DNA from: Nitrospira sp.
GTDB lineage: Bacteria; Nitrospirota; Nitrospiria; Nitrospirales; UBA8639
Assembly: GCA_024760505.1 (NCBI GenBank)
Contig: CP058931.1
Span: forward strand, 3,544,001-3,608,000
Direction of reading: 5' to 3'
DNA: 64,000 nucleotides
Part shown: positions 52,410-62,200 of the stretch, one piece after another
Numbering within the stretch: position 1 is the stretch's first letter
Layout of the letters: each line of letters opens with the position of its first letter
Position numbers and translations under genes: made by a program
The notes under the pieces: generated by a model
Database searches by the model: none
Told to the model about the DNA's origin: nothing
Seen by the model: the letters and a program-made list of their open reading frames with translations, nothing else

Positions 52410-54347
52410 TTATTTCAATCGAATATATTCTGTTAGTTGGCACATCGGAAATTCAGCATACGCAACAGGTTTATCCAAATTGGAATATTCTATGACTGCC
52501 GTTACCTGTGCTAAACAACCCGTTCCATCGTAAGTGCCCGTGAATTTAGTATCTGGTCCAGCCAAAATCAATGGATTCAGGAAGGTTGGATGATCCATCA
52601 TATAAGTAATGAGGGCAATGGCTTCAAAGCCACCTGACACAGATTGTTCATGTGGAAACATTTTGAATTGATAAGTAGGTTGCCCGTTACGGGCTCGGTA
52701 AGGTTTTTCCCTGGCTGTGACCCCAAATTTTATTTGTTCATCCCTCGATAGTTTTTTTAGAATCATTTCACGTGACTCCTTTGACCTTGATAAAAGAGCT
52801 TGCCGTAATTGGACGCTTTCTTCCAACCGAACCATTTGCTCAGACGCAAATTTCATAGCCTGTTCGGCTTTTTCTTTCTGTATTTCCGCTTCTCGGCTCT
52901 GAGCGGAGGCGACTTCCCTAGCCTGCTCGGCTTTTTCTCTTTGTATTTCCGCGAGTTGCTTTTCATCCCACGCCACTTTGGAAAAAAATACGACTAATAT
53001 GAGGAGAATTACCAACCCTGCCGTAAGCCAAAGGAGACGACGTGCGCTTTTAGCGCGTTCCTCCAACAATTTTTGCTTCTCAATTGCGAGCATTTCCTTT
53101 TTTCGCGACTCTTCCACCTCAACCTGGCGTCGTTTCTCACGACTAATAGAAACGACTGCGGCAAGAACGTCATGGGTAAGTTCCAAACGCGACATGCCCG
53201 CCTGCTCCTCTAGCCGTAATAAACGTCGATCAATCAGTCGATCGAGAATCTCGCGAGTTACGCCAGGTTGACTAAGGGCATTTTCCAGCGCCACGCTGTC
53301 TCGATAACCCGATACCGTCAACAAATAATCTTCAATAAATATCCGAACTTCCGGGACAAAATCTTTAAGGCTTTGTTCGTAAAAATCACACAAGATCTCA
53401 GTGTGACTACCGGCTAAGAGCTGTTCGGTAATTTTGTGTTCTTTTCGGCGCTGGCGCTTAAGGTTCAGTTCCCGGCAAACCACACTTAAAATGGCCGGTT
53501 CCAACTCCAATTTTTCTAATGGGATCTCAGGTTCCTTTGATGCGGCCACGAATCGGACAACCTTTTCAGCCACCTGAGCGTCAATTAAATGTTGAGGATG
53601 GGAAACAACGTCAAAAGCCGAATTTCCATTCATAGGGCGAAGGCGCATCCGATTTCTAGCGAGAGAGGGGATCGACTCACGCAACTCTTCTAGTGCAGGA
53701 AGAAAATCTTCTCTCAGGCTCAGGAGAATTTTATAATGATGTTTATGAAAGATAAATTGACTGGCATTCTGGGGATTGTTATCCAAGCTCTCCTTCAAGG
53801 CATTCGGCGGACGCCCTTCTATGAGATCGCCAAGCTCTACAAGAAAAGTCTTGCACGTTTGCTGAAGAGCCAGGCTAGATTGACCTAAGGTGAAAATTTC
53901 TTCGAATTGATCAAAAACAAGAAGAGGCATGAGGAGGCGATTTCGTCCACTCCAAAAATAGTTATCAAGCCGGTGAAAATTTTCCCAAAGGGTTTCGCTA
54001 ACTCTCAAGAGCGGAGCTTCTACTCCAAAACCAGCAGCCTCCGCCTGAATCGCATGCATCACTTGGGCCTTCAGACTGGATTGATCCGAAGAAAAGCCTA
54101 GCCGAATAAGGATGGGGAATACCGATTGGAGACGTAATTTTGGGAAAAGCCCAGCCTGCAGGAGCGAAGTTTTCCCAAGACCCGACACGCCAAAAAAGAC
54201 AGTCAACCGTTCACGCATGACTAAACGTAAAAGACCTTGTGCTTCCCTTTCGCGCCCGTGGAAAAAGGGCTGATCGCTTTCGCGATAGGACTCGAGCCCT
54301 GGCCAAGGATTATCGGGGTCCACCAATGCATTCTCTAGAGAAACCAT
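52410..54347 (-). CDS. STAND-type (nSTAND1) NTPase with membrane segment, coiled coils and possible YEATS-like C-terminus
   Basis: The 645-residue protein opens with NPWPGLESYRESDQPFFHGRERE, the typical start of nSTAND1 ATPases. Walker A is GVSGLGKTS (53-61) and Walker B is LLVFDQFEE (142-150); a winged-helix-like region follows to about 400. A single membrane helix lies at about 438-458, flanked by charged coiled coils (402-435 and 462-525, with repeats of EIQ-x-EKAEQA). The last ~100 residues are beta-rich (YQFKMFPHEQSVSGGFEAIALITYMM, then DHPTFLNPLI) and recall prokaryotic YEATS-like domains; this is a hypothesis. It starts 35 bases after the SIR2-TIR gene, so the two form one unit. STAND proteins act as sensors in bacterial immunity. 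Confidence 0.8.
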   Translation of the reverse strand: MVSLENALVDPDNPWPGLESYRESDQPFFHGREREAQGLLRLVMRERLTVFFGVSGLGKTSLLQAGLFPKLRLQSVFPILIRLGFSSDQSSLKAQVMHAIQAEAAGFGVEAPLLRVSETLWENFHRLDNYFWSGRNRLLMPLLVFDQFEEIFTLGQSSLALQQTCKTFLVELGDLIEGRPPNALKESLDNNPQNASQFIFHKHHYKILLSLREDFLPALEELRESIPSLARNRMRLRPMNGNSAFDVVSHPQHLIDAQVAEKVVRFVAASKEPEIPLEKLELEPAILSVVCRELNLKRQRRKEHKITEQLLAGSHTEILCDFYEQSLKDFVPEVRIFIEDYLLTVSGYRDSVALENALSQPGVTREILDRLIDRRLLRLEEQAGMSRLELTHDVLAAVVSISREKRRQVEVEESRKKEMLAIEKQKLLEERAKSARRLLWLTAGLVILLILVVFFSKVAWDEKQLAEIQREKAEQAREVASAQSREAEIQKEKAEQAMKFASEQMVRLEESVQLRQALLSRSKESREMILKKLSRDEQIKFGVTAREKPYRARNGQPTYQFKMFPHEQSVSGGFEAIALITYMMDHPTFLNPLILAGPDTKFTGTYDGTGCLAQVTAVIEYSNLDKPVAYAEFPMCQLTEYIRLK

Positions 54348-54382
54348 GCGAAGAGCCGTCTCCCTACTCGCTAGATTCGTTA

Positions 54383-55732
54383 TTACGGTTTTTGATAATT
54401 TCGAAACTCGTCTCTGATCATGGTCACAAAACGAGAATTCGTGGCCCCATCCGGCAATTCTTCCCAGTGAAGTTCCCGAAATTTTTCAGGTATCCTTGTT
54501 TCCTGGGGGCGTGTATGATCAATGACCACGGGAATGATAAACCGCTGGGTTGGGGCTACTCGGAGGGCTTCTCCAAGAGCCAAGTTCCACTCAATCCGAA
54601 AAAATCGTCTTTCGGCTGTCAACGTGTGCTGTGAGATAACAGGAATAAATAAAGAACATTGATTGATATAGTGCTTAAGCTTCTCTTTAAAAACATCACC
54701 TGCCTTGAGGCTGTCTTTATCGAAAACCACATCGATGCCTTCACCCTCAAGAGCTTCTTTGATGTTCAGCGCAGCCTGCAGATCTTCACTTGCATAACTT
54801 AGGAAAACTGCACCCCTCTGCATTTTGACAGAGGGAGGAGGAGGGCCTGAACCTTTTTCAGGAACAGGATATCGCTCCTGCCATTGATCATATAATTCAT
54901 CAATAAATTCTATGGCGCCACCCCCTTCAAAAACTTTGGTACCGGCACTAAAGTGCCTGAGAAACAAAAGGAGGCTGTCATCCCCTATGATTTTGGCATC
55001 TGCCACAAAATCGGTAGTGCCTCTGGCGTTCAATAACCGATTTCGTTTGGGGGTACGGATAAAGAATCGGGCTAACCAATCTCCAAAGCCACATCCTAAA
55101 ATAAGCAGATGGGATCGATTCAACTCATCGAACAGAATGGGCGGTTGTCGCTCATCAGATTGAAGGGCATGCAAAAATTCCAAAATGTCCTCTTGCGTCA
55201 CGGCATAATCAGGGATTGCAGATACTCGCCCAAATAAGTGAAACACCATGGGGTTGGATAAGGCCTTCATAGGTCCTGGCAAATCAGTGACAGTCGTTGG
55301 CGAATACGATAATACTTTGGTCCTGGCCGCTCCAGGAAAACGAACCTGATCGATAACATGCTGCAACAAGGGATCAAACGTCGTGGTGACAAAGAGTTGA
55401 AAAGGGGTAATAGCCGCAAGCTTGACCAAGGGAGAAGGCATGGGCAGATCCTTCTCGGGTGGCATGACATATTTTAAGGCAGAGTAGATATCTTCAATTC
55501 TATTCTTCTTCTCAACGTACCGTCTGGCAACGATATCAAATTCATTCCCTTCCAAAAGGTCTTCCCCTGAAACTTCCAAATACTCCGCCAGTCGCCTGGC
55601 AAGGAAAGGATAAAAAAATGTCGTTCCATCTTGAGAAGGCATGGATAAAACATCCCGACCAATAATCGGAACAACATGACCGCCGGCAATGAGCTCCAAG
55701 AGCTGATCCCAAAAAATTTGGTTGTGACTCAC
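54383..55732 (-). CDS. SIR2-like / TIR two-domain protein, candidate NADase effector
   Basis: The 449-residue protein has an N-terminal SIR2_2-like domain (about 8-285) and a C-terminal TIR domain (about 306-445) joined by a Pro/Gly linker. In the SIR2 part, VPIIGRDVL stands where GAGxS is usual, VTTTFD (115-120) where TTNxD is usual (Asn replaced by Thr118), MVFHLFG carries the expected His, and LILGCGFGDWLARF is conserved. The SIR2 domain therefore looks catalytically weakened. The TIR part has AVFLSYASED, VVFDKDSLKAGD and a candidate catalytic Glu381 in FFRIEWNLAL, so it may be the active NADase. The start is GTG 55732 with a weak ribosome binding site. The adjacent STAND gene is a likely partner. 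Defence role is inferred. Confidence 0.82.
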   Translation of the reverse strand: MSHNQIFWDQLLELIAGGHVVPIIGRDVLSMPSQDGTTFFYPFLARRLAEYLEVSGEDLLEGNEFDIVARRYVEKKNRIEDIYSALKYVMPPEKDLPMPSPLVKLAAITPFQLFVTTTFDPLLQHVIDQVRFPGAARTKVLSYSPTTVTDLPGPMKALSNPMVFHLFGRVSAIPDYAVTQEDILEFLHALQSDERQPPILFDELNRSHLLILGCGFGDWLARFFIRTPKRNRLLNARGTTDFVADAKIIGDDSLLLFLRHFSAGTKVFEGGGAIEFIDELYDQWQERYPVPEKGSGPPPPSVKMQRGAVFLSYASEDLQAALNIKEALEGEGIDVVFDKDSLKAGDVFKEKLKHYINQCSLFIPVISQHTLTAERRFFRIEWNLALGEALRVAPTQRFIIPVVIDHTRPQETRIPEKFRELHWEELPDGATNSRFVTMIRDEFRNYQKP

Positions 55733-56727
55733 AGTCCTTGTCCCTAACCCCCTAACACTCGATTGGCCATTTATGGAATTTTAATGGGAAAACCAAACCC
55801 TCCCCTATTTCGTATTGAAAAAACTTTTCCAGCCAGCTTAAATCTTCGATCTAAAAAGACATTATTCCTTATCAACAATTCAAAAATGTTCGTTCTTAAA
55901 TACTATTCCCCCCTTCGGGTATGTCTCAAGAGAGTATTCAGCACAAGAGTTGTTGTGCCTTTCGAAAACGGAGAAGGAGCCCTCTAGACGGGAGGTGTGG
56001 AGCAGCGGGTAACTAGCGCAGGAGGGAGGCTCAACTTTCATATTGACCCGCTAAGGGAGGATTTTTACAGAAAACCGTTACCCGGCAAATGAAACTAACT
56101 TCTATTCCTGAATGGCTTATTATGCTTCCAGCTTTTCTAGAAAAGAAGCCATGAAAGTTTGCTTGATCAAAACTCTAGATAAAGCCTTGAAATAAATCAA
56201 TGGCCTGGCCAGGCGTTGTTTTTCCTTTCCCCTTCCTTTGTCGTAATACAAGATTCCTTCTTTCATCCATTATTCATGATCCGTTGACCGAAGAGCTTTC
56301 TCCCTCGCAATGGAGGTGCTCTTTAATATGAATCCATGCAAAAAGCGAGGCAAACAAAATGCCGATCCACTTTGACAATGTCTCTTGGAAATTCCCGATA
56401 CAAAGAGAGAAGAGAAGTTCAATCCATTTAAATTTTTGCCTGCTTGAGGATATTGACATTATTCAACCAAAGGAAGATGATTTTGCTGGCTGCTCTGTGA
56501 GGTCATCATTTCCACTTCGCATCGAAGAGTTGGTGATATGATTAAACAAATTTCTCTGGGCACCCAACCGCTGATATTCCCGCCAAGCGTTAAGGTTTTC
56601 TTAGAACGAATGATGTGTGCCTCTGACTCTTAGGATGGATCTGCGTGGATTAATAAAAAAGCTAAGTCTCAATCTCGCTATTCGTTGACTAAACTATAGA
56701 TAGTCGCCTGACACCAGGAGAGAAAAG
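55733..56727. other. Intergenic region, about 1 kb, no gene supported
   Basis: Short frames of 60-75 codons occur on both strands, but none has a good ribosome binding site or recognisable content. A palindrome GCCTGGCCAGGC near 56201-56216 is followed by GTTGTTTTTCC and looks terminator-like on the plus strand, though no plus-strand gene precedes it. The region separates the defence-type genes from the PhoD cluster. Confidence 0.4.
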
Positions 56728-59223
56728 ATGGCATGGGAATCACTTAAAAATCGGATAGACAAAGGCCTCCTTCCCCTGGTTCTGGCCGGCCCCATGCTGC
56801 GCAAAGTCACACCCACTTCAGTGACCGTATGGTTCGCACTCCTTAAAAAAAGCACAGTAAATCTGACTGTATTGGACGACAAAAACACTCCGATGCTGAA
56901 GGGTGAGCGGGAAACTATCGACGTTGGAAAAAACTTACATATCGTGGCCGCGACTGCTGTTCCTATTAAACCCGGGGACAAACTTACCGAAAATGTCATC
57001 TATCGCTACGATGTCGAATTCATGGTGGAAGGAGAAAGTGCGCCCCAGTCACTTAAGAAGGCAACAACAAAGGAGAAAGAAGAGGCAATACTCGGGTATC
57101 CGCATGGGAGTCTTCCCAGCTTTGCACTGCCACCAGATAAATTGGACAACGTTCGCATTATGTTAGGCTCTTGCCGAAAGCCGAACGGGGAAGGACCTGA
57201 TGCCTTAGAGATCCTCGAAAATCTCATAGAAAAGTCCGCCTTATTACCGCTTCGTCGTCCACACCAACTCCTCCTCACCGGCGACCAGATTTATGCCGAC
57301 GAAGTCGCTGATGTCCTTCTGTTGATGCTCACCGATGCGGGAATTACATTGCTTGGGGAGGAAGAAAAGATGCCGAAGATTAAGGAGGAAGATAAACTCT
57401 TACCGACCACGCGATCGAAACATATTCTCAATACGGCTGGATTTACGACCGTAGATCATCGTAGCCACCTCATGACTTTCGGTGAATATCTCGCCATGTA
57501 TCTTTTCGTTTGGTCTGATGTGCTGTGGTCAAAAGACTTTGAATTACCAACATACGACCAACTCAAAGAGATAGTGGGAAAGGGCAAGTTGGCAACTCTA
57601 AAAAAGGATATCCTTAAGCAGATAAACATGGTGACATTATTTGCAAATGGTCTCAAAAAGGCACGACGCGCACTTGCCAATGTTCCAACCTACATGATTT
57701 TTGACGATCACGAAATCACCGACGACTGGAATTCGACTCTTCAGTTTTGCGACGCTGTCTATGGCAGTGTCCTCGAGCCCAGACCATTAGGGCTCCGAAT
57801 AGTTCAAAACGGCCTGGCTGCTTATGTGCTGTGCCAGCATTGGGGTAATGTCCCAGAGCAATTCCTGGATGAGCCCAAGGCGGCTGGTTTTCATTTTCTG
57901 GAAAAGTTCAAAGAGGCATCCGAGAAGGGGGGCGGCTATAACACTCTGGTCGATGATATGGATTTCCAAAGGTACCTAGGCGTTCATACTGGAGATTTTC
58001 TCTACAGGCATGAGCCACCAACTTTGCATCACGAACCTGATTCAATTATTTACAACTATACAATTGAAGAAAAACAATACCAGATCATTGTCACCGACTC
58101 ACGAACCTGGCGCTCGTTCCCTAAGGGCCAGCTAGGCCCTGGGAACATCATCGCAGAATCTCAGTTAAAATCTCAGATCCTTAATACACCAGAACTTATT
58201 AATCGAATGCTGCTGATAGTTGTGAGCACAAACATGCCGCCAACACCCACCATTCGCCAGGGAAGTCGCGATACGCCTGACATAAGCAAAGATGCGGTGA
58301 TCAATTTGAAAAAGACAGAAGAGGAGTTTGTTTATCTTGATTTTTATGATAGTTGGGAGGTCGAGCGAGCTGACTTCGGCAAGGCTATAACCGAAATCTC
58401 CAAGAAATTTCCAACCAATGCGACCGTTGCTCATATGGACTCGGTTATACTGCTATCTGGAGATGTTCATTTTAGCTTTGCGTCAAGGTGTTCTTTCTCA
58501 GCAAACCCACGAATCGGTGTCCCTTCAGATACTACCTATCCTGCCAGAATAGTTTTTGCGCAGCTCGTAAGCAGTTCCCTGCATAATGAGGAATACAAGA
58601 CCTTAGGTGTGCACATTGCTGGCTACCCATACGTACCCCCGCAATACATTACAACCAAACCTATAAAATTGTTTAACGTTTCCGAGATATTGAAACAAAG
58701 TGTTGTATTTGAGGAAGATTTTGTGGGCTGGAACCCAAGCATTATGCGAGACGGCGAAATTATAGGAAGGATTAAGGGTGAAAATATAATCCCCTTCACT
58801 TCTAATGTTGGGTTTAACCGTGATCGGCCAAATCACACGACTCGGCTGGAGGAGTTTTCCCGCGGCCCATTTCAGGGTTCGTACACCCAAAAATTTGATT
58901 TGACCTCCGATTCGCCCCCCCCCAACTATCGGTTCCATTTGCAATATCTGAAACCAATCTTTCGTAGCAAGGAGTCTCCCAGGCCACCCAATTACCATTC
59001 AAACGAGGCACTTGAAAACTGGTATCGCTTTTCAATCACACATGGACAATACGTCCGCAAGGTCTCAGAGGGTGGCCAAATTGTAGGAAAGAATAACCTT
59101 GGGCAACTCCAGTTCGTTGGCAAACGCATGGCCATGTATACAGTTTGGTGGTTAGAAGAAGGAAATTTGATATGGAGCCGCTATGATGTGCCCCTTGAAC
59201 GTGAACCGTACGACCCTCAGTAG
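56728..59223 (+). CDS. PhoD-like metallophosphatase
   Basis: The 831-residue protein has an N-terminal beta-sandwich (about 15-115: GPMLRKVTPTSVTVWFAL) and a metallophosphatase core. Metal-site motifs are IMLGSCRKP, LLLTGDQIYADEVAD, MIFDDHEITDDWN and LLSGDVHFSF, which match PhoD-type alkaline phosphatases and phosphodiesterases (usually Ca/Fe enzymes). No signal peptide or Tat motif is seen, so it may stay in the cytoplasm. AGGAGAG lies before the ATG. It is longer than B. subtilis PhoD, with an unassigned C-terminal ~180 residues. It is followed by the DUF6603-type gene. Some PhoD-like proteins of this type take part in non-nutritional gene clusters; the substrate here is unknown. Confidence 0.85.
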   Translation: MAWESLKNRIDKGLLPLVLAGPMLRKVTPTSVTVWFALLKKSTVNLTVLDDKNTPMLKGERETIDVGKNLHIVAATAVPIKPGDKLTENVIYRYDVEFMVEGESAPQSLKKATTKEKEEAILGYPHGSLPSFALPPDKLDNVRIMLGSCRKPNGEGPDALEILENLIEKSALLPLRRPHQLLLTGDQIYADEVADVLLLMLTDAGITLLGEEEKMPKIKEEDKLLPTTRSKHILNTAGFTTVDHRSHLMTFGEYLAMYLFVWSDVLWSKDFELPTYDQLKEIVGKGKLATLKKDILKQINMVTLFANGLKKARRALANVPTYMIFDDHEITDDWNSTLQFCDAVYGSVLEPRPLGLRIVQNGLAAYVLCQHWGNVPEQFLDEPKAAGFHFLEKFKEASEKGGGYNTLVDDMDFQRYLGVHTGDFLYRHEPPTLHHEPDSIIYNYTIEEKQYQIIVTDSRTWRSFPKGQLGPGNIIAESQLKSQILNTPELINRMLLIVVSTNMPPTPTIRQGSRDTPDISKDAVINLKKTEEEFVYLDFYDSWEVERADFGKAITEISKKFPTNATVAHMDSVILLSGDVHFSFASRCSFSANPRIGVPSDTTYPARIVFAQLVSSSLHNEEYKTLGVHIAGYPYVPPQYITTKPIKLFNVSEILKQSVVFEEDFVGWNPSIMRDGEIIGRIKGENIIPFTSNVGFNRDRPNHTTRLEEFSRGPFQGSYTQKFDLTSDSPPPNYRFHLQYLKPIFRSKESPRPPNYHSNEALENWYRFSITHGQYVRKVSEGGQIVGKNNLGQLQFVGKRMAMYTVWWLEEGNLIWSRYDVPLEREPYDPQ

Positions 59224-59242
59224 TCGCTAAAGCAAGGCCCAG

Positions 59243-62200
59243 GTGAGCATGATTAAAGCACTTCCCTCATCCCTCCTTAATGAATACTTCGCCCTACTCA
59301 AGCCCCTTGTAGTGGCTCTTGAAGATCCACTGACTCTTGAGCGGCTCTTGGAACACCTCGGTACCAATACGAAATCGCTAAATGGTCCTATTCTTCTTGA
59401 CGGGTTGCACTCGCTGAGGGGAGCCCTACAGCAACTTCAAACATTGCGTGACACCCCGTCGCTGTCACTGGACGCAGTTGAAATTGGCTTGCGTGCCCTG
59501 CACGAGGCCATTGCGGCTGCTCGAGCCCTTGGCAAAACCCCGGCTGCAACCTACCCGGACCTTGGAGTCGACCTTATTGAGCTGCTGATGGTGAGCTATT
59601 TTCGCTTGCGATCGCCGTTGACTTACCAACTTGCTGTCATGTTCGGCCTGATCGAGATTAGGATCCTTCCGGCATTGGATCGAGATGGCGATGTTTTTCG
59701 AGTCCCCATACCTGCCGAGCATTTCGTTTTTGAGCACCTTACCGGACTCTTCAGGAACCCAGTTGGCATCCTGTGTGCACAGCTTCCCGAACAACCACTC
59801 GCCACAGTCGCTAGTGCCAATGAAACCGCTGATGTACTGATTACACGAATCGGTGGAGTATTGACAGCTTTGGGCCTCCCCTGGGTCTACGGATTTCCAC
59901 CAGAGGATGCAGAGTACCTTGGGGAGGCCGCAGCATACATGGATCATGCCTTAATGCTCTATTTACCTGAATCCCTAGTTGGGGAATCGAGAGCAGGATT
60001 CTGTCTTGCACTGTCGTCCATAGACCGAGATGACCTTGGGCTCGTGGTCACGCCGTTCGGCGAGTTGAACTTCAAGCGACAAATTCAAAACTGGGGCATT
60101 GAAATGGGGCTGACGGCTGGTGTGAAAGCCTTCGCGTTTGGCGGGGGGCAAGGCTTCACCTTGCTTGCCGGGCCCAATATCACACAGATACAGGCTAGCT
60201 TCAGGGCCATTCGTGATACGACGGAGCAAGGGCCCGCCCTTCTGATAGGGGCGGATGAAGGGACCCGGTTGGAAGTCGGAGCGCTACAGTTCTTGGCAGA
60301 TTTGCGTTTAGCGAAAGGCGAAAATTCTATTGAGATGGCATTGAACGCACAATCGGGCGCCCTTGTTCTTGCCCCCGGAGACGGCGACGGCTTCCTTGGC
60401 AGCATCCTGCCGGCCAACGGCATGCGAGCGAACTTTGATCTTGGGCTGGGCTGGTCCAGCGAAAGAGGCTTGACACTCCGCGGGAGCGCGGGCCTTGACG
60501 CCACATTGCCGGTGGGACTGGCTATTGGGACCTTGCGGATACCCACTATCCATCTGGGGTTGCATGCAAATGACGCAGGGCTGCAGAGCGAGGTTTCAGC
60601 CAGTCTCAGGCTGCACCTTGGGCCGGTGGAGGCGGCCATCGAGCGGGTGGGCTTGGAATCAGCCCTGACTTTCTCTGAAACCGGTGGCAACCTGGGTGTG
60701 GCTGACCTTGATCTGCATTTCAAATCACCGAGTGGGGTCGGCCTCTCAATCAACGCGGCCATCGTGCATGGCGGAGGCTTTCTCTCCTTCGACCCCCAGC
60801 AGGCTCAGTACACCGGGGCCATCCACCTTGAGCTTCAAGGCGGCATCGCTGTCAACGCTCTCGGTCTGATTAGCACTCGTCTTCCCGATGGGCAGAAAGG
60901 GTTTTCGCTGTTCGTAGTGGTGACCGCCGAAGGCTTTAAACCTCTTCCCCTCGGCTTTGGGTTCATGCTCACCGGCATCGGCGGGTTGCTGGGGATCCAT
61001 CGGACAGCCGCCATCGAGGCTGTTCAGGCTGGCGTGGAGGCTCACACCCTCGACGCCCTGCTCTCCCCGAACGATCCCGTCCGTAACGCGCCCCAATATC
61101 TCAGTGCACTGAGCGCGGTGTTTCCCCCGGCTCAAGACCATCATCTCTTCGGACCCATTGTGCACATTACCTGGGGCACGCCGGCTCTCGTTACAATCCG
61201 GCTGGCGCTCATCCTTGAACTCGGGGTTCGCACACGGTTCCTAATGTTCGGACGCCTCTCAGCCATTCTGCCCAAACGGGATCTGGATCTCGTGAGACTG
61301 GAGATGCAGGTGGCCGGAGGGATCGATTTCGATCAACACTCCGCTTTTCTGGATGCGGTGTTGTTGCCTGACTCCCGCTTGCTCCACCAATTCGTCATCA
61401 CCGGTGAGATGCGGATGCGCATGAGTTGGGGCCGGCAGCCCTACTTCGTCTTGGCCATCGGGGGGTTGCACCACGACTTCATCCCTCCCCCAGGGCTTGA
61501 ACACCTGAAGCAGATGCCTCGCCTGGCCATGATCCTGGCCGATTCCGATGACCTCAAATTTCGCTGCGAGGCCTATTTCGCCATCACCTCCAACACCGTC
61601 CAGTTCGGGGCCAGGGTCCAACTGTTTGCCCGCAAGTGGAATTTCAGTATTGAAGGGGTGGCCGGGTTCGACGTGCTCATTCAATTTGATCCCTTCCATT
61701 TCGTCGCCTCCTTGGATGCCTCACTTCAACTCAAATACGGAGCCACCAACCTCTTCCAGGTGAAATTCACAGGCAAGCTGTCCGGGCCACGACCCTTGTA
61801 TGTTTCCGGCAAGGCCACCTTCAAGATCTGGATTTTCAAAAAATCCGTTTCCTTTGATAGGACCCTTGTGGAGGGCGCAGGCCCGCCCCTTCCGGCGGCA
61901 ACCGACGTGGCTGCGCTGCTGCGCCATGCCCTTCTACAACCGACCAGTTGGAGCGCCACCATACCCGGTCGAGGTGATCGGCAGGTCAGCCTCCGGGAGA
62001 CCACAGGGACGGGACTCCTGCGCGTCCACCCGTTGAGCGTGCTGGCCCTCAAGCAGAACGTCGTTCCGCTGAATGTGCGCATCACGAAATATGGGACGAC
62101 CCCCGTCGCCGGCGGCCCGCAAGAGTTTCGGATAGACGGGGTGGAAGTCGGATCCCACCCGATGAGTATAGAACCGATTCGGGATCATTTCGCGCCGGCG

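Noticed and set aside
55763..56541. Short frames of 60-75 codons in the 1-kb gap
   Set aside because: No ribosome binding sites, mixed strands and no domain signal; treated as non-coding.
60085..60762. 225-codon minus-strand frame inside the DUF6603-type gene
   Set aside because: It is an Arg/Pro/Ser-rich shadow frame produced by high GC; no ribosome binding site or family features.
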